Below are positions 52,133 through 61,475 of a stretch of DNA of 64,000 bases, in pieces. Positions within the stretch are counted from its first letter, which is position 1; the number at the start of each line of letters is the position of its first letter. The notes beneath the pieces are model-generated. The model searched no databases. It was not told where the DNA came from and saw only the letters and a list, made by a program, of their open reading frames with translations. Position numbers and translations under genes: made by a program. The stretch comes from RGIG9115 sp045644665 (GTDB taxonomy: Bacteria; Bacillota; Clostridia; UBA1381): positions 1 through 64,000 of the forward strand of contig JAZRHH010000011.1 of the NCBI GenBank assembly GCA_045644665.1. The letters are read 5' to 3'.

Positions 52133-52188
52133 TCAATTATCCCCTTTAAGCAAACACGGCGAAGCAAAAGCTCCGCCGTAAAAATTCA

Positions 52189-52644
52189 TTACTTATTCTT
52201 TTTAAGCTCTTTAAGCTCTTCCATAAATGTTTCAAGACTATTAAATCTCTTGTATACAGATGCAAATCTTACATATGCAACTTCGTCAAGATTTCTTAGC
52301 TTTTCCATAATTTTTTCACCTATGGCATTACTTTCGACTTCACGTACCATAAGCTGATAGAGTTCGCTTTCTATATCATCAGCAACCTTTTCCATTTGGG
52401 CAAGAGATACAGGTCTTTTTTCACATGCACGCATAAGTCCGCCAAGAACCTTGTTCCTGTCATAAGGCTGACGGGACAAATCTCTCTTGATTACAACAAG
52501 CGCAATTGTTTCAAGCGTTTCGTATGTTGTAAATCTTTTTGTGCATTTAAGACATTCTCTTCTACGTCTGATTGAACTGCTTTCTTCCACAGGACGAGAA
52601 TCTATTACTTTACTTTCTGTAAAACCGCAGTATGGACATTTCAA
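52189..52644 (-). CDS. nrdR: Ribonucleotide reductase repressor NrdR
   Basis: A 151-residue regulator: an N-terminal zinc ribbon (Cys3, Cys6, Cys31, Cys34 in KCPYCG...RRECLKC) and an ATP-cone domain (VVIKRDLSRQPYDRNKVLGGLMRACEKRPV). It senses dATP/ATP and represses nrd genes. The start is TTG at 52644: family members begin MKCPxCG, a GGGGGTG ribosome site precedes it, and the ten extra upstream codons are not conserved. The nrdD promoter at 60758-60786 in this window contains an NrdR-box-like sequence. Confidence 0.96.
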   Translation of the reverse strand: MKCPYCGFTESKVIDSRPVEESSSIRRRRECLKCTKRFTTYETLETIALVVIKRDLSRQPYDRNKVLGGLMRACEKRPVSLAQMEKVADDIESELYQLMVREVESNAIGEKIMEKLRNLDEVAYVRFASVYKRFNSLETFMEELKELKKNK

Positions 52645-52701
52645 AGGTATACACCCCCATAATATTGCTGACAAATAATCAACATTTCTTCTCTTGTATT
52701 A

Positions 52702-52729
52702 ATTATACCACCAAATATAAACAAATCAA
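52702..52729 (-). promoter_or_regulatory. nrdR promoter
   Basis: TTGATT (52729-52724) and TATAAT (52707-52702) with a 16-base spacer, 58 bases before the TTG start. No NrdR box is visible over it. Confidence 0.7.
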
Positions 52730-52762
52730 TAAATTACAATAATATTTAATGAAATTGTAATA

Positions 52763-54199
52763 TTATTTGATTGATTTCAGGACCTCAAGCATGTATTCCC
52801 ACACTCTTTTTACGGAAGAAATACTCATACGTTCGGAAGGTGTATGAATATCCTTTATATCCGGTCCGATTGATACACATTCAAGTCCGGGCATACTTCC
52901 GGACAGTATCCCACACTCAATGCCGGCATGAATAGCTTCTATTATTGGTTCTTTTCCGTACATCCGTTTAAAAACTTCTGTCATTATATCACGAAGCTTT
53001 GACTCTCTCATATATTCCCAAGGCGGATAATCACCCTCCAAGACAATACTTCCTCCAAGACTCTCGGTTAACAACTCAAGCCGGTCCGTAAGTGCCTGCT
53101 TTTCGGTAAACACAGAGCTTCTTACACAAAAGCTTGCTGTAACGTTATCTTTTTCTGTCTTTAAAATTCCAAGATTTAATGATGTTTTTACAAGATTTTG
53201 TATCTCTAAGCTCATGCTTTGTATACCGTTCGGGTATGTGCAAAGAGCAGTTATTACCCTTTTTGTAGAATTTTTGTCCATTGGCATGTAGGAAGCACTT
53301 GTGATTTTTTCTGCAGCTACCTTTATTGAGTCTTCCGCAATAATATATTCATGAGAAAATACATCATTAAAGCCATTGACTATATTTGTGATATCAAAAT
53401 CTGTGACTACAACCGCAGTTGATGAGGAAGGGATTGCATTATCCTTTAGTCCGCCATTAACCTCTACAATGCGCACTGCTCCCTCTTTATTCAGAGCATT
53501 TAAAACTCTACCCATGAGCATATCGGCATTTGCACGGCCTCTGTCTATTTCTGCTCCTGAATGTCCACCTTTAAGACCTGTAATTGAAATTTTATATATA
53601 GTGCCGTCAAAGGCTTCCCTTATAACCGGTAACGTACAAGCTGCCACAACGCCTCCCGCACAGCTTACTGTAAATACCCCCTCATCTTCTGAGTCGAGAT
53701 TTATAAGCATTCTACCGTTTAGAATTGACGTATCAAAGGCTGTTGCACCAACCATACCAATTTCTTCATCGACAGTAAAAAGAGCCTCAATTGCGGGATG
53801 TGGAAGTGTTTTGTCTTCGAGCAGTGCAAGTGCCATAGCAACAGCAATTCCGTCATCTCCGCCAAGGGTTGTTCCCTCTGCATAAATTTCGTCTCCGGAC
53901 ACGCAAAGTTTAAGTCCCTCTGCCGCCATATCAATATCACAATCTGCCTCTTTTTCACAAACCATATCAAGATGGCCTTGTATTATGACTGTAGGTGCAT
54001 TTTCATACCCCGGATACGCCTCTTTTTTTATCACGCAGTTGCCAAGTTCGTCTTCTATATATTCAAGGTCATTTTCACGAGCAAACTCTCTGCAAATAGC
54101 AGTAGCTGCCCTTGTATTTCCTGAGCCATGCGGCACACTGCACAGCTTCTCGAAATAGTACATTACTCTATCAGGATTTATATTATCAAGAATTGCCAT
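52763..54199 (-). CDS. pepD: Aminoacyl-histidine dipeptidase (PepD-like, M20C)
   Basis: A 478-residue cytosolic metallopeptidase that cleaves Xaa-His and other dipeptides. Motifs are VPHGSGNT near the N-terminus, GHLDMVCEKEADCDID with the first metal ligands, GTTLGGDDGIAVAMALA, FTVDEEIGMVGATAFD with the general-base Glu, GLKGGHSGAEIDRGRANA, and HAGIECGILSG near the C-terminus. AGGAG lies 8 bases before the ATG. It stands as a single gene between rnmV and nrdR. Family identity is clear and the length is usual (about 480-490). Confidence 0.93.
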   Translation of the reverse strand: MAILDNINPDRVMYYFEKLCSVPHGSGNTRAATAICREFARENDLEYIEDELGNCVIKKEAYPGYENAPTVIIQGHLDMVCEKEADCDIDMAAEGLKLCVSGDEIYAEGTTLGGDDGIAVAMALALLEDKTLPHPAIEALFTVDEEIGMVGATAFDTSILNGRMLINLDSEDEGVFTVSCAGGVVAACTLPVIREAFDGTIYKISITGLKGGHSGAEIDRGRANADMLMGRVLNALNKEGAVRIVEVNGGLKDNAIPSSSTAVVVTDFDITNIVNGFNDVFSHEYIIAEDSIKVAAEKITSASYMPMDKNSTKRVITALCTYPNGIQSMSLEIQNLVKTSLNLGILKTEKDNVTASFCVRSSVFTEKQALTDRLELLTESLGGSIVLEGDYPPWEYMRESKLRDIMTEVFKRMYGKEPIIEAIHAGIECGILSGSMPGLECVSIGPDIKDIHTPSERMSISSVKRVWEYMLEVLKSIK

Positions 54200-54255
54200 T
54201 ATATACTCCTACCTTTTTAACAATTTATTCTATTTATATCTCAACACATGAATTA

Positions 54256-54837
54256 TTATACCATTTCATCAATAATTAGTTTAACTTCCTCTAATGTGGT
54301 TATTCGGGACAGAACTTCACAAAGCATATTAGCGGATAGCTTAGATGGAAGCCCCAGTTTTTCCTGTAGCTTTTGTCTTAAAACAAGGCTGTTTTCTCTG
54401 CCGGATAGTCCAAGGGAATATAAATCCGTTTTTGTAATTTTATTTTTTTCGCGGGTTTGGCTCCCTTTAATTTCACAGCCGGCATCTTCCAATGCCTTTA
54501 TAATAATTTCCTCTGTCATTCCCTCAACGCCCATAATACCCTCAGCCCCAGGCTTTGTTTTGCGTTTTTCTTTGCCCTTGATATCAGGTATATATGCGTG
54601 TTTAACACCGGGAAGTCTTTGCTTTAAAAAATTACGAATTCTAAAACCTGCACTGTCAGAATCTGTAAGTATTACTCCCCCACTCGTTTCAACCATTTTG
54701 ACAAGTCCGTTTATTTTGTCTTCATCCTTCATTATAGAAAAGCCGCCTGTAACAAATATTATGCCGTCTATAAACGAAGAAAGGCGTATTTTGTCATACG
54801 CACCTTCAACAATTATTATTTCTTTAACCTGCACCAT
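54256..54837 (-). CDS. rnmV: Ribonuclease M5 (5S rRNA maturation)
   Basis: A 193-residue TOPRIM nuclease that matures the ends of 5S rRNA precursor on ribosomal protein L18. TOPRIM signatures are EIIIVEGAYDKIRL (catalytic Glu) and GGVILTDSDSAGFRIRN (Asp-x-Asp). A C-terminal DUF4093 domain follows (DLYSLGLSGRENSLVLRQKL). The start at 54837 has AGGA 9 bases upstream; 47 codons further upstream are open, but they overlap tgt and are not conserved. It lies 4 bases after tgt, which is an unusual neighbour (often ksgA). Confidence 0.93.
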   Translation of the reverse strand: MVQVKEIIIVEGAYDKIRLSSFIDGIIFVTGGFSIMKDEDKINGLVKMVETSGGVILTDSDSAGFRIRNFLKQRLPGVKHAYIPDIKGKEKRKTKPGAEGIMGVEGMTEEIIIKALEDAGCEIKGSQTREKNKITKTDLYSLGLSGRENSLVLRQKLQEKLGLPSKLSANMLCEVLSRITTLEEVKLIIDEMV

Positions 54838-54841
54838 TATA

Positions 54842-55972
54842 TCAAATCCTTTTTGATAATTTTTCTGAGTACTCCGCTCTAAACTGCGCAAACCGTTTTT
54901 CTTCAATAGCTTCTCGGATTTTTGACATAAGCTCATTATAAAAATACAGGTTATGAAGTACACAAAGGCGCATACCAAGCATTTCCTTTGCTTTAAAAAG
55001 GTGTCTTATATATGCTCTTGAATAGTTTCTGCAGGCAGGGCAGTTACAATTTTCATCAATTGGTCTTAAATCTCTTTCGTACTTCGCATTTAAAAGATTT
55101 ACAGTACCATTCCATGTATATAGATTTGCGTGACGTGCATTTCTACTTGCAATTACGCAGTCGAAAAAGTCTACACCCCTTGCAACACTTTCTATAATGT
55201 TGGTGGGAGTACCTACTCCCATTAAATAACGTGGTTTATTCTCCGGTGCATGAGGAATTGTAACATCAAGAATATGATACATTTCTTCGTGGCTTTCACC
55301 AACAGCAAGACCGCCTATAGCATATCCTGGCAAATCAAGTTTTGCTATACGCTTCATGTGGTCCACTCTGATATCATCAAAAACTCCGCCCTGATTTATT
55401 CCAAACAAGAGCTGATTTTTGTTTATTGTATCATCAAGACCGTTTAGTCTTGTCATTTCCGCCTTGCAACGCTCAAGCCATCTATATGTTCTGTCTACAG
55501 ATTTTTTAACATATTCATACGGTGCCGGATTTTCTATACACTCATCAAAAGCCATGGCTATTGTTGATGCAAGATTTGATTGAATTTGCATACTTTCTTC
55601 CGGTCCCATAAAAATTTTACGGCCGTCAATGTGTGAGCTAAAGCTTACTCCCTCTTCTGTTATTTTACGAAGTGATGCAAGGGAAAAAACCTGAAAACCA
55701 CCGCTGTCTGTAAGTATTGGTCTATCCCAGTTCATAAACTTATGAAGTCCGCCAAGGTCGTGTATAAGCTTGTCGCCCGGTCTTAAATGAAGATGATATG
55801 TGTTGGAAAGCTCTATCTGGCAGCCTATTTCCTTTAAATCCATAGAGGAAACAGCTCCCTTTATCGCTGCAATTGTTCCAACGTTTTGAAAAACAGGCGT
55901 TTCTACAGTTCCATGAACTGTTTCAAAACGTCCTCTTCTTGCTAGTCCATCTGTTTGAAGTACTTTAAACAT
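54842..55972 (-). CDS. tgt: Queuine/archaeosine tRNA-ribosyltransferase (tRNA-guanine transglycosylase)
   Basis: A 376-residue enzyme that exchanges guanine-34 for preQ1 in tRNA. Visible are FQNVGTIAAIKG, the substrate-binding ILTDSGGFQVFSL with the Asp, GINQGGVFDDIR, GGLAVGES, the second Asp in GVDFFDCVIASRNARH and the zinc site NCNCPACRNYSRAYIRHLF with its further Cys and His. No queE/queC-type genes are in the window. It overlaps nothing upstream (5 bases from nptA) and is followed at once by rnmV. Confidence 0.96.
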   Translation of the reverse strand: MFKVLQTDGLARRGRFETVHGTVETPVFQNVGTIAAIKGAVSSMDLKEIGCQIELSNTYHLHLRPGDKLIHDLGGLHKFMNWDRPILTDSGGFQVFSLASLRKITEEGVSFSSHIDGRKIFMGPEESMQIQSNLASTIAMAFDECIENPAPYEYVKKSVDRTYRWLERCKAEMTRLNGLDDTINKNQLLFGINQGGVFDDIRVDHMKRIAKLDLPGYAIGGLAVGESHEEMYHILDVTIPHAPENKPRYLMGVGTPTNIIESVARGVDFFDCVIASRNARHANLYTWNGTVNLLNAKYERDLRPIDENCNCPACRNYSRAYIRHLFKAKEMLGMRLCVLHNLYFYNELMSKIREAIEEKRFAQFRAEYSEKLSKRI

Positions 55973-55977
55973 AAAAG

Positions 55978-57729
55978 TTATACCTTTCCCAAATTGTATT
56001 TTTCTTTAAATAGTTTATAATAATTATTAAATTCCTCATCATTTGATTTTATGCTGTTAAGATATGCATGTGTATCCAAGCTGTCGCTGGATATTTGAAT
56101 AAGACACACAGCCACGTTTGAGCAATGGTCTGCAACACGTGCACAGTTTGTTAAAAAGTCGCTGTATACAAATCCTGTTTCAATTGTACATACGCCTTGC
56201 TGAAGCCTTTTAATGTGAGTGTTTTTCATTTTATATATAAGCTTATCAACGACCTGCTCTAAAGGTTCTATTTTTTTTGCAAGTGTCAAATCCTTATTAA
56301 AAAACGCTACAGTTGTCATTGACAAAATTTCTTCAAGAGCTTTTGAAAGTATTTTAATTTCTTCCTTTGCAACATCTGTAAAAGTTATTTTTTTACTATG
56401 AATTTCCTTTGCAACCTTAACCATATTAACAGCATGGTCACTTATGCGCTCAAAATCGCCAATTGTATGAAGCAGATTAGAAGTTTCGTGACTTTCCTCT
56501 ACAGACATACTCTTTCTTGATATTTTTACAAGATATGATCCGAGCTTATCTTCATACGTATCTGTCAAAGCTTCGTTTTTTTCAATTTCATCAGCAACTA
56601 CCTGACTAAAGTTTTCTAAAAGATTTATTGACTTAATAAAATTTTCACTTGATATTCTTGCCATTTCATTTGTAAGCTCCCTGCAGCGACCGATGGCAAC
56701 TGATGTTGTTAAAAGCAGTCGTTCATCAAGTAATTCTGTGTTTTCCGGTTGTGGATCCTGTGGGATAATTAAAAAAGCAAGTTTTTCCATGCTCTTATTC
56801 CACGGTAGAAGAATAAAAGTTGTAATTACGTTAAACAGGCTATGAATAACTGCTATACTTACCGGTGTAACACTTTGATAATTAAAGGAAAATTTAAATA
56901 TATTATTTAAAATATAATAGGTTGTAAGACATATTACAGTACCTATAATATTAAAGGACACATGAACTGCCGCAACTCTTTTGGCATTTTTACCTGCACC
57001 TATACTTGAAATGACCGGTGTTATACATGTTCCGATATTTTGTCCCATAATAATTGGAATAGCCGCTGCATATGTTACGCTTCCCGTAAGTGACAAAGCC
57101 TGCAAAATGCCAACAGAGGCTGATGAACTTTGAATAATAGCGGTAAATACAGCTCCCACAACAACGCCAAGAACAGGGTTCTGAAAGGCTGTGAGAATAC
57201 TTGAAAACTGCGGCATATCTCTAAGCGGCTCTACTGCACTGCTCATAAACTCCATGCCATACATAAGAAGTGCAAATCCAACAAAAATAAGTCCAACATC
57301 CCTGCGTCTTGCCTGTTTCGAAAAAACAATAAACAAGGTACCTACAAAGGCAAATATAGGAGAAAAGGAGTCCGGTTTAAAAAGCCTTACTATTATATTA
57401 CTTCCCTCAAGCCCTGTCAAGCTCAAAATCCATGACGTAAAGGTTGTACCTATATTTGAGCCCATAATCACACCAATGGACCCTGAAAGGCTCATAACAC
57501 CGGAGTTTACAAGTCCAACAAGCATAACAGTAAGTGCTGATGATGATTGGATTACCATTGTAACAAAAGCACCAAGTGCAAGACTTTTAAAAACATTAGA
57601 GGTCATTTTATTTAAAATTTGCTCTAACCTGCCTCCTGCAATTTTTTCAAGCCCATCTGACATTACACTCATTCCGTAAAGAAAAAGTGCAAGTCCGCCA
57701 AGTAGTGTGATAAGAGAAAAAATGTCCAT
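55978..57729 (-). CDS. Na+/phosphate cotransporter family protein with PhoU domain
   Basis: A 583-residue membrane protein of the NptA/YjbB class. The two inverted-repeat transport halves each contain the QSSSA motif (VTMVIQSSSALTVMLVGL and FTAIIQSSSASVGIL). A C-terminal PhoU-like helical domain (about 350-583: ISRKSMSVEESHETSNLLHT, FERISDHAVNMVKVA) follows. The start at 57729 has GGAGG 11 bases upstream; a TTG six codons earlier overlaps that site. It may import phosphate coupled to sodium or export phosphate. Confidence 0.93.
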   Translation of the reverse strand: MDIFSLITLLGGLALFLYGMSVMSDGLEKIAGGRLEQILNKMTSNVFKSLALGAFVTMVIQSSSALTVMLVGLVNSGVMSLSGSIGVIMGSNIGTTFTSWILSLTGLEGSNIIVRLFKPDSFSPIFAFVGTLFIVFSKQARRRDVGLIFVGFALLMYGMEFMSSAVEPLRDMPQFSSILTAFQNPVLGVVVGAVFTAIIQSSSASVGILQALSLTGSVTYAAAIPIIMGQNIGTCITPVISSIGAGKNAKRVAAVHVSFNIIGTVICLTTYYILNNIFKFSFNYQSVTPVSIAVIHSLFNVITTFILLPWNKSMEKLAFLIIPQDPQPENTELLDERLLLTTSVAIGRCRELTNEMARISSENFIKSINLLENFSQVVADEIEKNEALTDTYEDKLGSYLVKISRKSMSVEESHETSNLLHTIGDFERISDHAVNMVKVAKEIHSKKITFTDVAKEEIKILSKALEEILSMTTVAFFNKDLTLAKKIEPLEQVVDKLIYKMKNTHIKRLQQGVCTIETGFVYSDFLTNCARVADHCSNVAVCLIQISSDSLDTHAYLNSIKSNDEEFNNYYKLFKEKYNLGKV

Positions 57730-57810
57730 TTTAAATTTTGCCTCCAATTTAAACTTTACTTCTATTGTACATATATTATGTTACTTTTATGTAAAATTTA
57801 AACCGGATAA

Positions 57811-57850
57811 AACTTTGCCGCATCTCCCAAAAATTAGTGATGCGGCTAAA
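57811..57850 (-). terminator. Terminator of nrdDG
   Basis: GCCGCATC and GATGCGGC form an 8-bp stem. On the minus strand AAAGTTTTATC follows. It lies directly after the nrdG stop codon. Confidence 0.65.
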
Positions 57851-57853
57851 ATT

Positions 57854-58348
57854 TTAAATTTCTGCAAGTACTACAGTATTTGATGAAATACTTTTTTTAA
57901 CATCAATTATCCGTTGGTTAGAGCTTCCTTTAAATAACAAATCATAGCTTTTATTTTCAGTCTCAAAAGGACCATCTACAAGCAAGTCAATTCTTTCAAG
58001 CAGCTCTTTCCAATAATTTTCGGCATTTGCATTTTCTATAAGAGTTTCAAACAAATATCCTGTGTAACATACAACATGCATCTGTAGCTTATCTGCAAGA
58101 TGACAAAGCTCCTTTGCACTGCAAAATGGTTCTCCGCCGGAAAATGTAACGCCGTCAAGGAGCGGGTTTGACTTTATTTCCTTTGCAAGCTCGTCTATAT
58201 CCTTTAAATACCCGCCCGAAAAATCATGAGAGCCGGGATTGTGACAATCAGGACAATTATGTGGACAGCCCTGAACAAACACAGCGTATCTTATACCCGG
58301 TCCGTCAACAATAGAATCATTTGACGTTCCAAACAATCTGATGTCCAT
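57854..58348 (-). CDS. nrdG: Anaerobic ribonucleotide reductase activating protein (radical SAM)
   Basis: A 164-residue enzyme that uses a 4Fe-4S cluster and S-adenosylmethionine to make the glycyl radical of NrdD. The cluster motif C-x3-C-x2-C is VQGCPHNCPDCHNPG (Cys28, 32, 35), with TFSGGEPF for SAM binding. The start at 58348 has GGAG 9 bases upstream; the 18 upstream codons in frame overlap nrdD. It follows nrdD by 4 bases. Confidence 0.95.
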   Translation of the reverse strand: MDIRLFGTSNDSIVDGPGIRYAVFVQGCPHNCPDCHNPGSHDFSGGYLKDIDELAKEIKSNPLLDGVTFSGGEPFCSAKELCHLADKLQMHVVCYTGYLFETLIENANAENYWKELLERIDLLVDGPFETENKSYDLLFKGSSNQRIIDVKKSISSNTVVLAEI

Positions 58349-58352
58349 TAGA

Positions 58353-60668
58353 TTATACTCCGTGCTTAACTCTGTCTTTTTCTTCTGCACGCTTACCGTC
58401 ATTAAAGCGGTCCAAAGTACCTACAAGGTAGCCTGTAACACGTCTTATTCTCTGGAAACGTGGTTTGCCGTCATTTTCAGCTCTTCCACATGCAGGACAT
58501 GTGTCACCGATTATTCCTGTGAAGCCACAAACAGGGTCTCTGTCTACAGGGTGGTTTACGCTGCCGTAACCTATACCTGCATCGTGCATTGCACGAATTA
58601 CCTTTTCAAAGGCACCAAGATTCTTTGTTGGGTCGCCGTCAAGCTCAATATATGAGATATGACCTGCATTTGTAAGCTCATGATATGGAGCCTCTTTTTT
58701 GATTTTATCAAATGCACTTATATTATAATGAACAGGTACATGGAATGAGTTTGTATAATAATCTCTGTCAGTTACACCGGAGATTTCGCCGAAACGCTTC
58801 TTGTCCATTCTTACAAATCTTCCTGACAAGCCTTCTGCCGGAGTTGCAATAAGACCAAAGTTAAGACCTGTCTTTTCGCACATTTCGTCCATTCTCTTTC
58901 TCATATGAGAAATTATATCAAGACCAAGATTTTGTGCATGCTCTGACTGACCATGATGTTCTCCAATAAGAGCAACAAGGGCTTCTGCAAGACCAATCCA
59001 GCCAACAGAAAGTGTACCATGCTTTAATACTTCCTCAAGAGTATCTTCAGGTCCAAGCTTTTCAGAGTCAAGCCATACACCATTACCCATAAGGAACGGA
59101 TAATTCTTTACCTTTTTAGCACACTGGATTTTGAAACGGTCAAGGAGCTGATCACATACAAGCTCTATTTTTCTGTCAAGTTCATCAAAGAACCAGTCCA
59201 AATCACCCTTTGCGCGAATAGCAATTCTTGGAAGGTTAATAGATGTAAAGCTCAAATTACCTCTGCGATTACACATTTCTCTGTCTTTGTCATAAACATT
59301 TGCAATAACACGGGTACGACATCCCATATATGCAATTTCTGTTTCAGGTGTTCCTTTATAATACTTGAGATTGAAAGGAGCATCAACAAAAGAGAAATTA
59401 GGGAACAGTCTTTTTGCACTTACACGGCAGGCAAGTTTAAACAAATCATAGTTAGGGTCGCCTTGGTTATAGCTTACTCCGTCCTTTACACGGAATATCT
59501 GTATTGGAAAAATCGGTGTTTCGCCGTTGCCAAGACCTGCTTCATTTGCAAGGAGAACGTTTTTAATAATCATTCTACCCTCAGCAGATGTATCCATACC
59601 GTAGTTTATTGATGAGAACGGAGTTTGTGCTCCGGCTCTTGAATTCATTGTGTTAAGGTTATGGATAAGAGCTTCCATTGCCTGATATGTAGCTCTTTCT
59701 GTTTCTTCTGTTGCTTCCTTTGCAGCAAACTTTTGAGCAGCCTTAATAGTTGTCTTTTCAACTCCAAGTGCTTCAAGCTCTTTCTGTTCCTCTGCCATAT
59801 ACTTGTCATGAATTTCAATTCTGAGTTCAAGACCACTATCAAGAAGCTTCTTCTGAATTTCTTTAAGGGTGTCTTCCTTAACATCCATATCAGCCATAAG
59901 CATAAGAGCTTTTTTAAGATTTCTTCTGTAATTTTTGATATATGTCTTTTTTACACCGGGAGCAAGTCCGTAGTCAAAGTTTGCGATACTTTGTCCTCCG
60001 TGTTGGTCGTTCTGGTTTGACTGAATTGCAATACATGCAAGAGCTGCATAGCTTGCTATATCGTTTGGCTCTCTGAGTACTCCGTGACCTGTAGAAAATC
60101 CACCATTGAACAAATCTATCAAATCAAGCTGACAGCATGTTGTTGTCATTGTAAGGAAGTCAAGGTCATGTATATGTATGTCTCCCTCTTCGTGTGCAGC
60201 CGAATGTTCCGGTTTTAAAACGCTCATTTTAAAGAACTGCTTTGCACCCTCAGAACCGTATTTGAGCATTGTTCCCATTGCGGTATCTGCGTTAACATTT
60301 GCATTTTCTCTCTTGATATCACTCTCAGAAGAATCTTTAAATGTAATGTCCTCATAAATTTTCATAAGGTCGGACTTCATATTACGTCTTTTTGTTCTTT
60401 CTGAACGATATACAATATATGCCTTTGCAATACGAACATGTCCATTTTCAATAAGTACTCTCTCTACTGTATCCTGAATTTCTTCTACAGTTGGAGTTTC
60501 AAGTTGATTTTCTTCAAGTTTACACAAAACTTTTTGTGCAAGGAACTTGGCATACTCTTCATTTTCTCTGTGAGTAGTAGCAACAAATGCCTTATCAATA
60601 GCGTTAATTATCTTATTTATATCAAATTCTGCCTTGCGACCGTCACGTTTGATAATTGTGTTTACCAT
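58353..60668 (-). CDS. nrdD: Anaerobic ribonucleoside-triphosphate reductase (class III)
   Basis: A 771-residue glycyl radical enzyme that reduces NTPs to dNTPs without oxygen. It has an N-terminal ATP-cone (TIIKRDGRKAEFDINKIINAIDKAF), the catalytic barrel (TTTCCQLDLIDLFNGGF), a zinc-binding set (DPVCGFTG, GDTCPACGRAEN) and the radical site RRVTGYLVG (Gly746). The start at 60668 has AGGAG 9 bases upstream; an ATG three codons earlier adjoins that site. It is expressed with nrdG from a consensus promoter holding an NrdR-box-like spacer. Confidence 0.97.
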   Translation of the reverse strand: MVNTIIKRDGRKAEFDINKIINAIDKAFVATTHRENEEYAKFLAQKVLCKLEENQLETPTVEEIQDTVERVLIENGHVRIAKAYIVYRSERTKRRNMKSDLMKIYEDITFKDSSESDIKRENANVNADTAMGTMLKYGSEGAKQFFKMSVLKPEHSAAHEEGDIHIHDLDFLTMTTTCCQLDLIDLFNGGFSTGHGVLREPNDIASYAALACIAIQSNQNDQHGGQSIANFDYGLAPGVKKTYIKNYRRNLKKALMLMADMDVKEDTLKEIQKKLLDSGLELRIEIHDKYMAEEQKELEALGVEKTTIKAAQKFAAKEATEETERATYQAMEALIHNLNTMNSRAGAQTPFSSINYGMDTSAEGRMIIKNVLLANEAGLGNGETPIFPIQIFRVKDGVSYNQGDPNYDLFKLACRVSAKRLFPNFSFVDAPFNLKYYKGTPETEIAYMGCRTRVIANVYDKDREMCNRRGNLSFTSINLPRIAIRAKGDLDWFFDELDRKIELVCDQLLDRFKIQCAKKVKNYPFLMGNGVWLDSEKLGPEDTLEEVLKHGTLSVGWIGLAEALVALIGEHHGQSEHAQNLGLDIISHMRKRMDEMCEKTGLNFGLIATPAEGLSGRFVRMDKKRFGEISGVTDRDYYTNSFHVPVHYNISAFDKIKKEAPYHELTNAGHISYIELDGDPTKNLGAFEKVIRAMHDAGIGYGSVNHPVDRDPVCGFTGIIGDTCPACGRAENDGKPRFQRIRRVTGYLVGTLDRFNDGKRAEEKDRVKHGV

Positions 60669-60707
60669 TACGCTCATCTCCTATCATTAACCCCTTTATA
60701 CAAAAAA

Positions 60708-60755
60708 TATACAGGTTTACATAACTACATCTTGTGTTGTCATCCAACCTGTATA
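60708..60755 (-). other. 10-bp inverted repeat in the nrdD leader
   Basis: TATACAGGTT (60708-60717) and AACCTGTATA (60746-60755) would form a stem around a 28-base loop in the 5' untranslated mRNA, just after the transcription start. It could be a leader hairpin affecting translation or a second regulator site. It is not an adenosylcobalamin riboswitch by inspection. Confidence 0.4.
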
Positions 60756-60757
60756 CA

Positions 60758-60786
60758 ATTATAATACCTATATATAGTGTTGTCAA
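60758..60786 (-). promoter_or_regulatory. nrdD promoter with NrdR-box-like spacer
   Basis: TTGACA (60786-60781) and TATAAT (60763-60758) with a 17-base spacer. The spacer starts ACACTATATATAGG, which matches the left side and core of the NrdR box consensus (ACAC-AT-rich-GTGT). Binding there would block RNA polymerase. NrdR boxes usually come in pairs; a second one was not found at the usual spacing. Confidence 0.75.
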
Positions 60787-60829
60787 TAGGTTATTTGATT
60801 TGTAATAATTCATTAATGTGAGCGTAATA

Positions 60830-61471
60830 TTATCCCTTTTTTGGCTCTATATCTATAGTTTTCCCTTTATTACAAGTAATTTTTTTCTTGTTTTTTCGAC
60901 AAGGTTCGTAAAATCCGGGATAAATTTTTCCCACTCCTATTTCAAACTTATCCACTATATCTTGTATAGTATCTAGTTTATAATCCTTTAATATTTTTAG
61001 CATAACACATGCACAGGCATATGCATCTTCCCCTGCCTGATGATGTTCAAATTCTATACCAAGAGCTGCCCCTAAATTGTTTAGTTTATGACTTTTAAGT
61101 TCGGGATAAGCCTTTTGTGAAAGCTTTACAGTACACAAATATGAAAAAGACGGGTACTCTATTCCAAACAAATCAAGAGTTGCCCTTAGTGCTCCAACAT
61201 CAAACTGAGCATTATGTGCAATAATTGTTTTACCTTCAAGATTTGGTTTTATCTCGTCCCAACAATCACAGAATTTTCCTTTATTTTCAACCATATAAGG
61301 CTCTATTCCGTGAATTTTTGTATTGTACTCGTTAAATTCAAAAGGTTCAGGACGAATTAGAATATCACGTCTTTCAACGACTTTGTTATTTTCAACAACA
61401 CATATACCCATGCTGCAAATACTGGAATATGCAGATGTTGCTGTTTCAAAATCAATTGCCGTAAAATTCAT
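60830..61471 (-). CDS. DnaQ-like 3'-5' exonuclease (DEDDh)
   Basis: A 213-residue nuclease of the epsilon/PolC exonuclease fold. ExoI is FTAIDFETATS (Asp7, Glu9), ExoII is IIAHNAQFDVGALR and ExoIII is HHQAGEDAYACA (His and Asp), with an extra basic C-terminal tail (CRKNKKKITCNKGKTIDIEP). GGAAGTG precedes the ATG 4 bases after mnmG. It is probably a stand-alone proofreading or repair exonuclease; the substrate is not known. Confidence 0.9.
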   Translation of the reverse strand: MNFTAIDFETATSAYSSICSMGICVVENNKVVERRDILIRPEPFEFNEYNTKIHGIEPYMVENKGKFCDCWDEIKPNLEGKTIIAHNAQFDVGALRATLDLFGIEYPSFSYLCTVKLSQKAYPELKSHKLNNLGAALGIEFEHHQAGEDAYACACVMLKILKDYKLDTIQDIVDKFEIGVGKIYPGFYEPCRKNKKKITCNKGKTIDIEPKKG

Positions 61472-61475
61472 TAGT

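Noticed and set aside
51623..52357. 244-codon plus-strand frame
   Set aside because: Fully antisense to mnmE and the 3' part of nrdR, both clear genes; low-complexity Tyr/Ser/Cys-rich translation.
53376..53885. 169-codon plus-strand frame
   Set aside because: Antisense to pepD; Ser/Pro/Ile-rich shadow translation without a start signal.
54248..54856. 202-codon plus-strand frame
   Set aside because: Antisense to rnmV, which has a complete TOPRIM signature.
54838..54978. N-terminal extension of rnmV
   Set aside because: The 47 extra codons overlap the end of tgt in another frame, and the ATG at 54837 has a good ribosome binding site.
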